64,000 bases of DNA from contig MQVO02000010.1 of NCBI GenBank assembly GCA_001986395.2, forward strand, positions 682,001 to 746,000, written 5' to 3'. This DNA is from Irpex lacteus (Eukaryota; Basidiomycota; Agaricomycetes; Polyporales; Irpicaceae). A program made the translations under genes and the position numbers. This document shows, piece by piece, positions 34,380 through 45,333 of this stretch (position 1 is its first letter; each line of letters opens with the position of its first letter). Under the pieces are notes generated by a model, which worked only from the letters and a program-made list of their open reading frames with translations, was not told the origin of the DNA and made no database searches.

Positions 34380-36440
34380 GAAAGAGGTGAGTTCAGCCTC
34401 ATTCACGATCGAATAAATGGGAGTAATGTTAATGCTCCTTGGTAGCTTACTTCCTCCTCATTTGCTCTGTGCGCTTCGTGGATCGTGAGCTGCCAGGTCC
34501 TCCTCTCGCCGGGAAGCTCAGTTTGAAGACGGTGAAGCATACTAGGCTCATCACGCCAAGTTGCTGAGGTGAGTAGTCACCTTTGTCATCGTATATTCAT
34601 TTCCTCATTTTTTGTGTGTTGGCCGATGAATTCCGTTATTCACGATACATATCCCAGTCGAAATCGTGCTCAATCTACGGACACTCTGGCAGCCTCATTC
34701 CGAACGAACTCTCTCAACAACGCAAACAAGTCGAACACCTCGCCTTCCGTCTTTCCGTCTCTCCAACTCGGAACGAAGGTGTTATCGCATTATCATGTAT
34801 CGTCTAACAAGCAAGACACTCCGGAGACAGGTACAGAGCCGTCGAGTTGAGAAGGAGCCAGGAGGCGAACGGGGAGGTTATGGATGCTAGTGATACACAA
34901 GAGGTGAGTTCAGCCTTATTCACGATCGAATAAATGGGAGTAATGTTAATGCTCCTTCCCAGTGGTAGCTTACTTCCTCCTCGTTTCTGTGCGCTTCGTG
35001 AGCTGCCAGGTCCTCGAACGCCGGATGCCAGCGTTGAGACGCGGAGCCTCTGTGAAGCATATTGGCTGCGTCCAAGCCAAGTGTATTGCTTGGGTGAGGT
35101 ATCATGGTATTTAACGTGTCTTCATTTCTTTATATTTGGTGTGTTGGCTAATGATCGCCATACATGTCGTAGTCGAAACCGTTCTCAAACTACGGACATT
35201 CTGGGCAGCCTCATTCCGAACGAACTCTCTCAACAACGCAAACAAGTCGAACACCTCGCCTTCCGTCTCTCCAACTCGAAACGAAGGTGGTATCACCGAA
35301 TTACCATGTATCGTAACAACCAAGACACTCCGGAGACGGTAGAGCCGTCGAGTTGAGAAGGAGCCAGGAGGCGAACGGGGAGGTTATGGATGCTAGTAAT
35401 ACGCAAGAGGTGAGTTCAGCCTCATTCACGATCGAATAAATGGGAGTAATGTCAATGCTCCTTGGTAGCTTACTTCCTCCTCAGTGATACGAAAGAGGTG
35501 AGTTCCACTCCATTCACGATCGAATAAATGGGAGTAATGTTAGTGCTCCTTGGTAGCTTACTTCCTCCTCATTTGCTCTGTGCGCCAGGTCCTCGAACGT
35601 TGGAAGCTTTGAAGACGCGGAGCCTCTGTGAAGCATATTGGCTGTGTCCAAGCCGGGTTTGTTGCTTGGGTGAGTTATCATGGTGATTAACGTGTCTTCG
35701 TTTCCTTATATTTGGTGTATTGGCTAATGATCGCCATACGTGTCGTAGTCGAAACCATACTAAAATGGAGACACACGAGTACTCTTTGGCAGCCTCGACC
35801 CAAACGAACGACCGCGGACTTTATCTCCCCAAATACACAAATAAGTCGAACATCCCACCTTCCGTCTCTCCCTCTCTCCAACTCGGAACGAAGGTGGTAT
35901 CATCGCATTACCATGTATCGTCTAACAACCAAGACACTCCGGAGACCGCCAGCTACAGGAAGGTAGCTATAGAGCCGTCGAGTTGAGAAGCGTGAAGGTT
36001 ATCGGTGATACGAAAGAGGTGAGTTCAGCCTCATTCACGATCGAATAAATGGGAGTAATGATAATGCTCCTTGGTAGCTTACTTCCTCCTCGTTTGCTCT
36101 TGAGCTGCCAGGTCCTCGAACGTTGGAAGCTTTGAAGACGCGGAGCCTCTGTGAAGCGTACTAGGCTGCGTCCAAGCCAAGTTTGTTGCTTAGGGTAATT
36201 AACGTGTCTTCGTTTCCTTATATTTGGTGTATCGGCTAATGATCGCCATACATGTCGTAGTCGAAACCGTTCTCAAACTACGGACACTCTGTGGCAGCCT
36301 CGACCACGGACTTTACTTTTAAAACGCAAACAAGTCGAACACCTCGCCTTCCGTCTTTCCGTCTCTCCAACTCGGAACGAAGGTGGTATCATCGCATTAC
36401 CATGTGTCGTATAACGATCAAGTACTACTGCTAGGAGGGA
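34380..36440. repeat. Tandem repeat with about 510-bp units, each with exon/intron-like signals
   Basis: The anchor CACGATCGAATAAATGGGAG occurs at 34404, 34921, 35427, 35515 and 36036, so the period is about 506-521 bp with one short 88-bp interval. Each unit also contains a block starting TCGAAA, with TCTCTCAACAACGCAAACAA in the better-kept ones, and a block TGGTAGCTTACTTCCTCCTC. On plus, several units read LIPNELSQQRKQVEHLAFRL in an open frame preceded by an intron-like GTGAGT..GTAG stretch and ending shortly after, often at PSS-stop; other units are frameshifted. It resembles tandemly duplicated internal exons of a dead gene, or a long-period satellite that captured coding sequence. No known domain recognised. 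Confidence 0.8.
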
Positions 36441-37621
36441 CGGAGCGAAGGTCGGTATCCGGTACGTACTCCACACTCCTGAACATCTGTCATACAGAAC
36501 TCTACTGACTTGATCGTGCTGTGCTAGAGGGCAGGATAACTCCTCACTGGCACAGATCTCATATAAGCAAGCTTAACATTCCTCACGTGAACACAGTACT
36601 GTGATTCATACCCTTCCGTGCTTGATGCGTTGTTGGTGACTCCTGCACACGTGGTACGTATCCCCCTATCTTGCTCTTCAGTCGTATTAATTATAGTTGT
36701 CCGACTCCCTTGTATAGCCGTCAAGCCCTAGGGCATGTACTATACACCACCAACGTCCTCTTCTCCTAGACGATACTGTCCCTTGAGCCCTCCGTCCATC
36801 CCTTACGCCGGCAAAATACACGCCTATCTTTGGACTCGTCACGGTCCAAACCGGATTCGGACTACCACTCGCAGCAGCCCCCTTTGCATCATCGCATCGA
36901 AAACTCCCTGACTCCTCCATCGTCATCAGGCGCGGCTATATTTATCTCTCCTGGAGGGTACTGTAATAGCCGCGAGTGACGACGACCACGCGTCTTGCAT
37001 TCGGAAAACCTCTCTGCTTGGCTTTGTAGAACCACAGCATCGCCAATAGCGCTCCCGCACTTGCTTGGCATCTCATCTCCACGCCTTAGGCACACGCAAC
37101 GCCTTAGTGTGGACGCGCTTCATCCCGTTAAGATTGGCAGAGGAAGATGTGAAGGCGACAGAGGGTGTAGAACTGCTGGCCCTAGCCTGATTGCATGATC
37201 GTGTATGATCACGAACGCAAGAAGGCGTGAATGCCAAAGAATATGCTGAATATCATCCACTCTGCTCAGTGTTAGGAAGGCCTTGTCAGACATAACGAGC
37301 ATTGTGGGTCCATATTTGTTTGCACACTCTTTGGTTTGTCACAAATTTCTCGTGATCGCGTTCCCGGCCACATCGTTCAGATAACCCTCATCGTGTTTCC
37401 GTAGTAAGGTGTTTGCCAATTCTTGATTACGCCAGCTGACTTATTCTTTGTAGACCAAATCATATCACTGCGATCACTAGTATCCCACATAGAGGCCTCC
37501 GACAAAAGCTAAAGCGTAGCGTGCAAGTACGTGCTTGATTTCGCCATTCATACTAAGTATACTAATCAATTATATAACTCATACATAATCCCGTAGACGG
37601 CTGCACATGTCAGTCGCTGCG
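36441..37621. other. Intergenic region before F-box-like gene 3
   Basis: About 1.2 kb with no recognised gene. It includes the family upstream box at 37304 and an AT-rich TTATATAA-like stretch near 37569 that could serve as a TATA element. Confidence 0.5.
37304..37319 (+). promoter_or_regulatory. Conserved upstream box, F-box-like gene 3
   Basis: GTGGGTCCATATTTGT, 318 bp upstream of the preferred start. The following bases (GCACACTCTTTG) also resemble the flank at gene 4, so the match extends beyond the core. Confidence 0.5.
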
Positions 37622-39320
37622 ATGAATACGATCAGCGAAGACACACAGCCTGGCGTCAAAGAAGCCCTTGTGTCCAACTCCGAGCCAAATGACGTCGAGA
37701 ACATGTATCTGTCACTGGGAGCAGCCATCCCCGAGGAACTCTTCCCGAATATCTTGTCCTGGATCCGGCAGGATTATTATGCTTCACGAATAGCGGCTCG
37801 GGCACAGAACGTTCACCAGTGGTATGCTTCAGTATCTCAAGATGTGAGTTTCGTTGCCTTTCGAGACGACTCCATCTTACAAGCAATCGTCCAGGCTCAA
37901 TTGAGAGCGACCTCTACAATACGAAACTGCGCCCTCGTATCTCGGTATTGGGCCAAACAGTGCCGTCGGTATATGTTCTCCGGCATGACGGTACATATCT
38001 CGTCGCTCGAACACGCCAAACTATTCCGGGAATACGCTCTCCATGGCAGCCCCCATCTCCCCAAAGTCTGCGATCTCATCAAGGAGCTACGTATAAGACA
38101 GTCCTACTATGATACGCCTCGCTCATTCCTCGACCTGGTCTATCTTCCGAGCACGCGCCACAAACTCCGGCAAGTTGAGCTAACTGGTCCTCCCGACGAC
38201 TTTCCTCTCATTCGCCTCGACACGCCTCACTGGACGGTCTCTAATACAGCAGACCCGTCGCCTCTCACCACCGCTTACAGGGAAGTCTCCTTGCGCGGCT
38301 TCACCTTCCCATCCTTCCTTTACCTTGTCAAATACATGAAGCACTTTCGCGCGGCACACTCCATTGATCTCTCCAACGTGCGATGGAACGACAAACTCCC
38401 GTTAACTCTTCCACGGCCCATACCAGTCTTTTCTAGACGTCGAAGCATCAGCGTGACAGCCACGAGGTGCACGGACAGCTTCGTCGTCGGGTGGTACGTG
38501 TTCGCAATGTACGCGGACTCCCCGGTCCACGGTGCGTTGCTCGAACGTGATCAACAATGGGCGATGGACGCAATGCTGTTTCTCCGGAACTATTACGAGG
38601 CGTTCAACGACGACAGTTATGCGAGCGTTTATGTCTTTACCGGCGGTGAGTCTCCGTCCTCTGTCCACGCGGTCATACTGTATATGCTAAACACTCTGCC
38701 TACTACCAGCTTCATCCCAAAGCGATAGGATGCCGACGTTCGGCGTCGACATATCCAGAAACCACCACATATCCGTACGCACCAAAATAGAGTTTGTATG
38801 CTCCTCGCACCCCCGCTCCCTCGAACTCCGAATCGGCGGTCCCAACTCACCCCGCCCGACACGCATCGTCGGGGTACTGCTCACGATAACCGCACGACGC
38901 CACGCCGGACAAAGAGGTCCACCCCGGGCCCAGCATACGCCCGAGTTTAGTCGTCTGTGGCGAGACCTCGAACAACGTTGTGCGCTCCGCGTTGTGTGTG
39001 TTGTGTTCGACGCGTATGCGGTGCTGAAATCTGTGGTGCAACGGAATTTTGTGCTGAAGAGACCTTGGCCGAACGGGTGTGACTATCGGTTGGCGTGTAA
39101 ACGGGATCTTGAAAATCGCTTTCCGGACGTATCTGTGGATGGTGTGACGGATATAGCTGCGACTCCCTATGTGGAAATCGACCCTGCGACGTTGGAGCCT
39201 ACTGGTACGTGTATTATTCATACTTGTACGCGGTGTATTCTGCTGACCATTTGGCTTCAAGGCGGATGCTGGGGAAACTCGCTCGATTTCATTTCTTCTT
39301 TGCTCGCTGGTGCCCGATAA
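37622..39320 (+). CDS. F-box-like protein, paralog 3
   Basis: Exon 1 is 37622-38645; the next runs from 38710 to at least 39204. The start MNTISEDTQ is preferred because it aligns with MNDTKEDTQ of paralog 2; an in-frame Met lies at 37607. Landmarks: IPEELFPNILSWI, CALVSRYWAKQCRRYMF, ISSLEHAKLFREYALHGSP, DTPHWTVSNT, FTFPSFLYLVKYMKHF, LLERDQQWAMDAMLFLRNYYE, LEQRCALRVVCVVFDAYA, YVEIDPATLEPTG. The AG acceptor used by paralog 2 before its tiny last exon is changed here (GCTGG in place of ACAGG). Either the intron is read through, in frame, to the stop at 39318-39320, or a nearer acceptor (TTCAAG) is used, adding GCWGNSLDFISSLLAGAR. Both give an extended C-terminus, so the protein is probably still made. 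Confidence 0.83.
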
Positions 39321-39982
39321 TACGCGCATTGTGACGACAGTCCTCTCATTGTAACGGTGAAGCGTCTGACGAAGGATCCCTCTCACAAAACCCTATCTAA
39401 TCGGATGTGCGTCACTACTATCACTCGTAGGTAGTCTCCGAGATCATCAACGATATGTGTATGAAGCCAGTAGGTCGGGAACGAAGATTAGTGTACTTAC
39501 AGGCACTAGAGTAAGTCCTTGCTCCGTTTTTTTTACTGCAGCAGCTCTTGAAGCCAGTCACACAGTATCGAGCGTTGGCAGGGTTCTGTCAAATGAAACG
39601 AGTATTGTGGGTCCGTGTTTTTGCACTCTTTGTTTACCACGAGTCTGTGCGTCTCATGTTCGTTTTCCCAGCTACACCGTGCGGTTGACCCTCACTGTCA
39701 TTCAACGGCTCGAGGGACCTTGCCGTTGTCGCCGTAGTAAGTATCTTCTTCTATCCTCGAAGACCTCAACTTAGTTCTAGTCCTTGATTGTAGATCTGGG
39801 CCACACTATCGCAAATCTCTCAAGCACGGGATACTTATTGGCAAGAGACGAAGCGTAGCACGTAAGTCACTGCCTGCATACATCATCTATCATTATTGAC
39901 CGCTGTCCTCGTTCGATGCACCTGAAGTAGCGCAGTCCATTATCGACTATCTGTCCGTTCCACGTCTCAGAGCCACAGCACC
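39321..39982. other. Intergenic region before F-box-like gene 4
   Basis: About 660 bp with the family upstream box at 39607 and no ORF of note. Confidence 0.5.
39607..39622 (+). promoter_or_regulatory. Conserved upstream box, F-box-like gene 4
   Basis: GTGGGTCCGTGTTTTT, 376 bp upstream of the ATG, followed by GCACTCTTTG as at gene 3. Confidence 0.45.
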
Positions 39983-41726
39983 ATGGACCTCATCCGCCAA
40001 CATTTCCTTGACCTATTCAGCCTCCCCATCTTCCCTCCCCCTCCACCAGGACCCGGCGCCCACTTACCCCCCGAGATCTTCGACATAATTCTCTACCACG
40101 CAAGCCGCAACGGGCTCGTCGTGCTCCGTGACTACAGGCGCTATATGCAAGAAATCCAAGAGGGCCGCAGGAAACCCGACCAGGAATACCTACGGCGGAC
40201 TCTACTTCCATCGAGCCCGCGGAGGATTCTTGGGAACTGCGCTCTTGTGTCAAGGTACTGGGCTAATCAGAGCCGGAGACTCATGTTCGATCACGCGACC
40301 TTGACTATCAAGTCCCTGGAGGACGCACGGGCGTTCAGACACTATGCACTGTACGGCAGTACGAAGCTCGTAAAGATTTGCGAACTCATAGATAGAATAT
40401 CCGTCAACCAGGATTACAACGAGCCTCGCTCTCTTCTCGACCTGGTCTTTCTTTCGGCGACTCGCAACAAACTGTTCAAACTACAAATCAAAGGTCCTAT
40501 TCCGCAGCGTATCCCACCATCCCATCTCGACACTCCCCATTGGTCCCTTGCCGACAGTACTATGACGTCTCAACCCTCGGTCACTGCGTACGATAGCATC
40601 ACCCTAGAGAACCTTCACGTCCCCTCTTACGCACACTTCACGAAGTACATCTCCCATTTCCGTAGCGCGAAGACCCTCTTCTTCGACTCTCTAACCTGGG
40701 ACGGCAAGTTCTCGCCCGGCGACTGGAGAGTTCGCGTTAAACCATCCCCCCGTAGTCCGCTGCATACGACGTTCACTGCGACGGAATGCACGAGCAACTA
40801 CCTCGTTTGTCTTCAAGCCGTGATGTGGTACCCTAACTTCCCCTTACATGCCGCTTTAGAGCAGGATCAGCAGTGGGCGATCGGGCTGATGATGTACATC
40901 GGCAACTTTTACCAGGGGCTTCCGTTCACGCCTACTAAAGACCCGCCCCTACCTCTCGACACTGCACCAGGTTCATCCTTCCGTCAAAGACCCCGGATAT
41001 GGCTCGGCAGCGGTACGTCCAACGTCCTGCAGATTTCTTCTCGGGTTTCCGAAAACCTACTGATCTATTACGAGAGAGTAGACCCCTCCGCGGACGGAGA
41101 ATACTCCATCTTCACATTCGCCGCACTAGGCAGAATGACACACGCCGAAATCATCCTCCATTTCGCAATTGGCATCAAGCCCCCAACTCCAGGCGTCTGG
41201 CATACCGGCAGATCTCCTCGACCCATCCGCATCACCGGCCTGCTGGTCGAGATCAGATGTGCCGACACCGACGCTCCTACAGGCCACACCACCATAGACC
41301 TATCGTTCATCCGCCGCGAGATCGAAGAGCGACGTGCGCTGCGCCTGGTAGCGTTTGCGTTTCATCATCGCGAGACGATGATGGCTGCTATCAAACAGCA
41401 TCCTGTTCTTGAAGAGCCAATGGAATCCGCTGGGCCAGGGATGGAATATGTGTTCGTGTGTCAGCGAAACTTTGACAAGAAACCGCACGAAGAAGTGGAC
41501 TTCGCAGAGGTGCCCGCAGGACCCAACTTTGTCTCCTTTCGGGAGTGGGTATTTGTGGACCCGATGACAATGGAGCCCACTGGTACGTTATGTGGGTGTT
41601 GTCGAACGTTGAAGGCTCACGAAACTGGCTTATGATGCAACAGGGGAAGTTATGAACGCGCTTTTGAATGGGACAGATACGCCACAGCGGGATTTGCTCG
41701 ATCGGTTACTTCAAAGGCACGGCTGA
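39983..41726 (+). CDS. F-box-like protein, paralog 4 (one intron lost)
   Basis: Two exons, 39983-41582 and 41644-41726; 560 residues. F-box: LPPEIFDIILYHASRNG with second half CALVSRYWANQSRRLMF. Shared blocks: IKSLEDARAFRHYALYGS, RSLLDLVFLSATRNKL, DTPHWSLADS, VPSYAHFTKYISHF, ALEQDQQWAIGLMMYIGNFY, REIEERRALRLVAFAFHHRE, VFVDPMTMEPTG. The intron that follows the QQWA block in paralogs 2, 3, 5 and 6 is missing; the frame simply runs on through a longer loop, so it was lost or never spliced here. The last exon adds EVMNALLNGTDTPQRDLLDR. A Pro-rich IFPPPPPGPGAHLPP segment precedes the F-box. The most diverged of the intact plus-strand copies. Confidence 0.85.
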
Positions 41727-42470
41727 GTATGAACGCGGACGAGCATTTCACCAGTTATCATCTACATAACCTTAGCACGCATTGTTAGAAATCCCTACTT
41801 GGCTATTTAACTTTGGAATCTACCACGTGCTCTCGTGCCATAGTCTCGGGGGTCTGCTCGTTTTCCTTCCATATTTGCTCACCCGGGCCAGTGTCTAATG
41901 TACGTACGAAGCGTTTCTCATGCGATTCGTTTTGCTAAGTACGTCTTCGCCCCAGGCTCAGCTTTGAAGTGAAGGACAACCATATACTGGGCGTACGCCA
42001 GTCTGAGCCTGAGAGGTTTCACGACGAGCCTACAAACACTGATTAGTAGACGCACAAGACCGTGACGGCATGCACGCTCGGGATGCACACTATACCAACG
42101 CTGATTCGGCTTGGCTGTGGGCCTGTGGCACTTCATTCCGTGAGGTTTTCTTCGTATTGATGTGTACAAAACATGCAACGATAGATACGCCGATCCCTGC
42201 CTTCCTGCCACTCACCGAGTGACCATCCATACCCCGACTTCGCCCACTCATGTAGTCCTTTCCCGTCAATTCTGCGACAAACCCTGCAGACACATCGAAT
42301 TCCTCCTCGTCTCCTTCTTTACCCCTTACTGGTCCCAACTCCGACACCCTTCGGATATTTGCCGACATTGCAAACACGTTAGCAACAGTATGTAGTGACT
42401 CGAATTAAAGTGGCCAATACCAAAACGTCGTCAGGAAAGGCTCTCCGCGTACGAGCGAATCACGACTCGA
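41727..42470. other. Intergenic region with a RET2 fragment
   Basis: About 740 bp between F-box-like genes 4 (+) and 5 (-). Apart from the coatomer-delta relic at 42252-42327, no gene is seen. Confidence 0.5.
42252..42327 (+). pseudogene. Fragment of coatomer delta (RET2) exon 2
   Basis: The plus-strand reading VLSRQFCDKPCRHIEFLLVS closely matches VLSRQFRDMPRTRIDSLLAS at the start of exon 2 of the intact RET2 gene (48695 on). A TGTAG acceptor-like site sits at the same splice position. Similarity fades after about 75 bp, and no other RET2 exon follows; F-box-like gene 5 begins right after, on the other strand. It is a truncated duplicate. Confidence 0.72.
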
Positions 42471-44111
42471 TTATTGGTGACCGCCATTAAGCAAGCTAGG
42501 AGCGATCTCGTAACGGCGCTGCCAACATTCACCTGAGCCATCACATCAACGTGGTGTACCGTCAATGAGCATCGGAGGCGTACCTGTAGGTTCAAGAGTG
42601 ACAGGGTCAATTGCCACCCAGTTTCTCCCGGCATCCCAGTCTTGTAGCTCAGAGAGTGTATCCGGTTCAATGTCACGTTTGTATACAAAGCGATAGTTGC
42701 ACGCGCGTGGCCAGGGTTCTTGAAGAGCCGGGTGACTCTCTACTATGACTCTGAGAGCCTCAAATGAACGGAACGTGAAGATAACAATGCGCAGTGCACA
42801 TCGCTCCTCGATTTCTCTGCGCAACAGAGTGAGATCTGGGGTACTATACCTCATAGGCAAATCTTTCTCATTGGCGGAGGGTATGATATCGCACAAAATT
42901 CCAACTATTCTCATTGGTTTGGGGGATCCACGGATACCGAGCTCTTGGGAAGGAGGTTTGATGCGGTGAAATAGGGCTATCGTTGTCTCCGGATAATCTG
43001 GGCCTCTTTGCACCGCGACCTGGAAACAGGGCATCCTGGGTTCGCTGTGGTATTGGAAAAGACCTGTAATAATCAGGAAGTTAGTACGTAATCCAATGAG
43101 TAGTACAAGGACAAGAAGATGCTCACCACTTCGAAAAAGATAAGAACAAGAGTACCCTGGTACTTCCAGCTGCTCATAGTAGTCACGAAGCAGCAACATG
43201 ACGCTGAGCGCCCACTGTTGATCGCGTTCGACAACGCTATGGACGAATGAGTCTGCGTACATGGTGATCGCCTGCCACCCAATGAGGAAACCGTCTGTAC
43301 AGTCCACTAGGTTGACGACGACGTCCTGGCGTCTCCTTAGAACTGGAATGGGGCGTTGAAGCAATACCTGAGTTTTATCACTCCACTCCAAGGAGCGGAG
43401 AGAGATGTGTGTTGCGGCACGAAAGTGCTTCAGGTACTTGATGACATGTACGAAGGAGGGAAACGTGAGGCGGAATAAAGAGACAGTTTTGTATGCGGTA
43501 GCTGCCGGTGACAGAGCGACAGTATTGGCGAGCTTCCAATGCGGCGTATCCAATCTCAGGGATGGAATATGGGGTGGGGGTGGGCCAATGATCTGGACTT
43601 CGGTAAGCTTATTGCGCGTTGCTGGAAGATGGATCAGGTCAAGGAGCGAGCGAGACCCTTTGAACCGTTCCTTAACTTCCAGCTCGCTTATGAGGTCGCA
43701 TATCTTGAACAAGTGGGGACTACCGTTAACCGCGTACTTCCTGAACATCTGGGCATCCTCGAGTGACGAAATATGCATCTTCCTGCCGGTGAACATATAG
43801 CGACGGGACTGGTTCGCCCAATATCGACATACTAGGGCGCAGCTCCGGAGGGTATATATCGGTTGGGCCTCGTGCAATGCGACGGCTTCAATTCCTGCGA
43901 ACCCGCGGGGACGGTCGGGGTACATGGCTTTCAGTTGCGCCCTCACCTCGTCGGTTCGGTCGTCTTGGCTGATCCAGTACAGTATATCTTTAAATAACTC
44001 TTCAGGAACGAATGCACCAAGTGAGCGTTGGATGTTCTCGGTGTCGTCGAGTTCAAAGTTGAAGGTGAAAATGTCGTAGAGAAGCCGAGCGTGTTCTCGT
44101 ATAGTGTCCAT
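42471..44111 (-). CDS. F-box-like protein, paralog 5
   Basis: Three exons on minus: 44111-43127, 43063-42584, 42532-42471; 508 residues. The start MDTIREHARLLYDIF is chosen by match to MNAIREHARLVYDIL of paralog 6, although the frame is open further upstream to 44333. Landmarks: VPEELFKDILYWISQ, CALVCRYWANQSRRYMF, ISSLEDAQMFRKYAVNGSP, RSLLDLIHLPATRNKL, DTPHWKLANT, LTFPSFVHVIKYLKHF, VERDQQWALSVMLLLRDYYE, REIEERCALRIVIFTFRSFE, VAIDPVTLEPTG. The last exon encodes ECWQRRYEIAPSLLNGGHQ. Intron sites and phases equal those of paralogs 2, 3 and 6. Oriented against paralogs 2-4, so genes 4 and 5 converge. Confidence 0.86.
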
Positions 44112-44337
44112 GGGGTATCGATGCTCGCAGTATTTAGGAGTAGTGGAAACTGCGGATTTGTCGCGATCAGAAATGTCGGATGCGAACCTCGAGCCAATGT
44201 TACAGCCAAAACGCAGTGAGACGCACCGGATGCCCACAGCAGTGCCTGATGAAGGCGATAACTTGATTCCGTTCCAAAGAAGATGTGACGATGTGCGTGA
44301 GAGCCTTATCTCGTACGCGCGAGGTTGAAACAATGCG

Positions 44338-44352
44338 CAAATACGGACCCAC
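44338..44352 (-). promoter_or_regulatory. Conserved upstream box, F-box-like gene 5
   Basis: On minus, GTGGGTCCGTATTTG, 227-241 bp upstream of the preferred start codon and in gene orientation. Confidence 0.5.
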
Positions 44353-44696
44353 TTAGTAGTAGCGGGCCACGCAAAAATTCAAGTAGATGCGTTCGTATGG
44401 CGCATATTCAATCCTGACAGAGTGAGCTCATACTTAAGTATTCCATTACAGTGAAAAAAAATCAAGTTTCTTCATTAACGAGAGGAAAGACTCCGAAAGA
44501 GCAGCCTGAGCATATACTTCTTTAGCGTATAAGTATTACTCCGTCTCGGCAAGATATCATCGATTACTCACCATGGTACATAGAATACGACGGACGAGCA
44601 CAGTGCTGAGCTATGCTCAGCTGAAAAACACGGTAGAGCCGGGGTGATACTTATAGCGTGGAACAGCTAACGTACCATCCATCTGCCTTTGTCACG

Positions 44697-45050
44697 ACGA
44701 CTCGGACTCGGAGTCATGGTAGTCCGCTTTCAAGCACGGATCAGTTGAAGCTTCGGATTTGATCTGATCGTCACCACGATACATGGGCAAGCGCTCCTTC
44801 GAGGTGTGTCTGAGTCTATCCTGCAGCTGGCACATTGCAATCTCATCTCGGGCCTCGCCAACCACCTTCGCATTCGATGTTTAGTCGATACTATGTAGCA
44901 GAGATATCGTATAGTATTCGTTCTCTGGATCGGCAAGAGTTGGCCCGACTGTGGTACATTCTACCTACATCGTCCGAGTTCCCGCAGCGCCGACATGTAC
45001 GAAAGTACTGGCATTCTGCAGATCAAGGTCTGTAAAGGTACGCCCGTCCA
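44697..45050 (+). pseudogene. Relic of the RET2 promoter and exon 1
   Basis: This stretch aligns over about 190 bp with 48336-48490, the region just upstream of the intact RET2 start. Shared phrases include CATGG(C/T)AGTCCGC, CACGGATC, GATACATGGGC and GCGCTCCTTCGA, in the same order. Further on, AAGGTCTGTAAAG|GTACG near 45028-45041 corresponds to the end of RET2 exon 1 with its donor (GGCGGGTAAAG|GTGCG), but the Met and the AASIC core are not preserved. It lies directly upstream of F-box-like gene 6 on the other strand, mirroring the order F-box(-) then RET2(+) seen at 45.3-50.5 kb. Confidence 0.62.
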
Positions 45051-45333
45051 CTCGTTCCATCCTACTCACTTGACTAACTCCATCCGGATCTGTTTTCTTC
45101 CGCTACTTCTGCAATGTGTTCCGCGTACACATTCTCCTCGTTCTCTGCCTCCTCGTCGCATCACACGCTGCCTAGTACTGTACTCAAAGCCCCAACGTCT
45201 ACTAATAATTGACCTGCGCTAATGGCTTGGATTTAGAGAGTTACAAGTAAGCTCGTAATTGATAGACGGTGATAATAAAACGTTGGCGATTGTACACTCT
45301 CGGCGCATGCAACTCGAGGTCAAGATGCAATTA

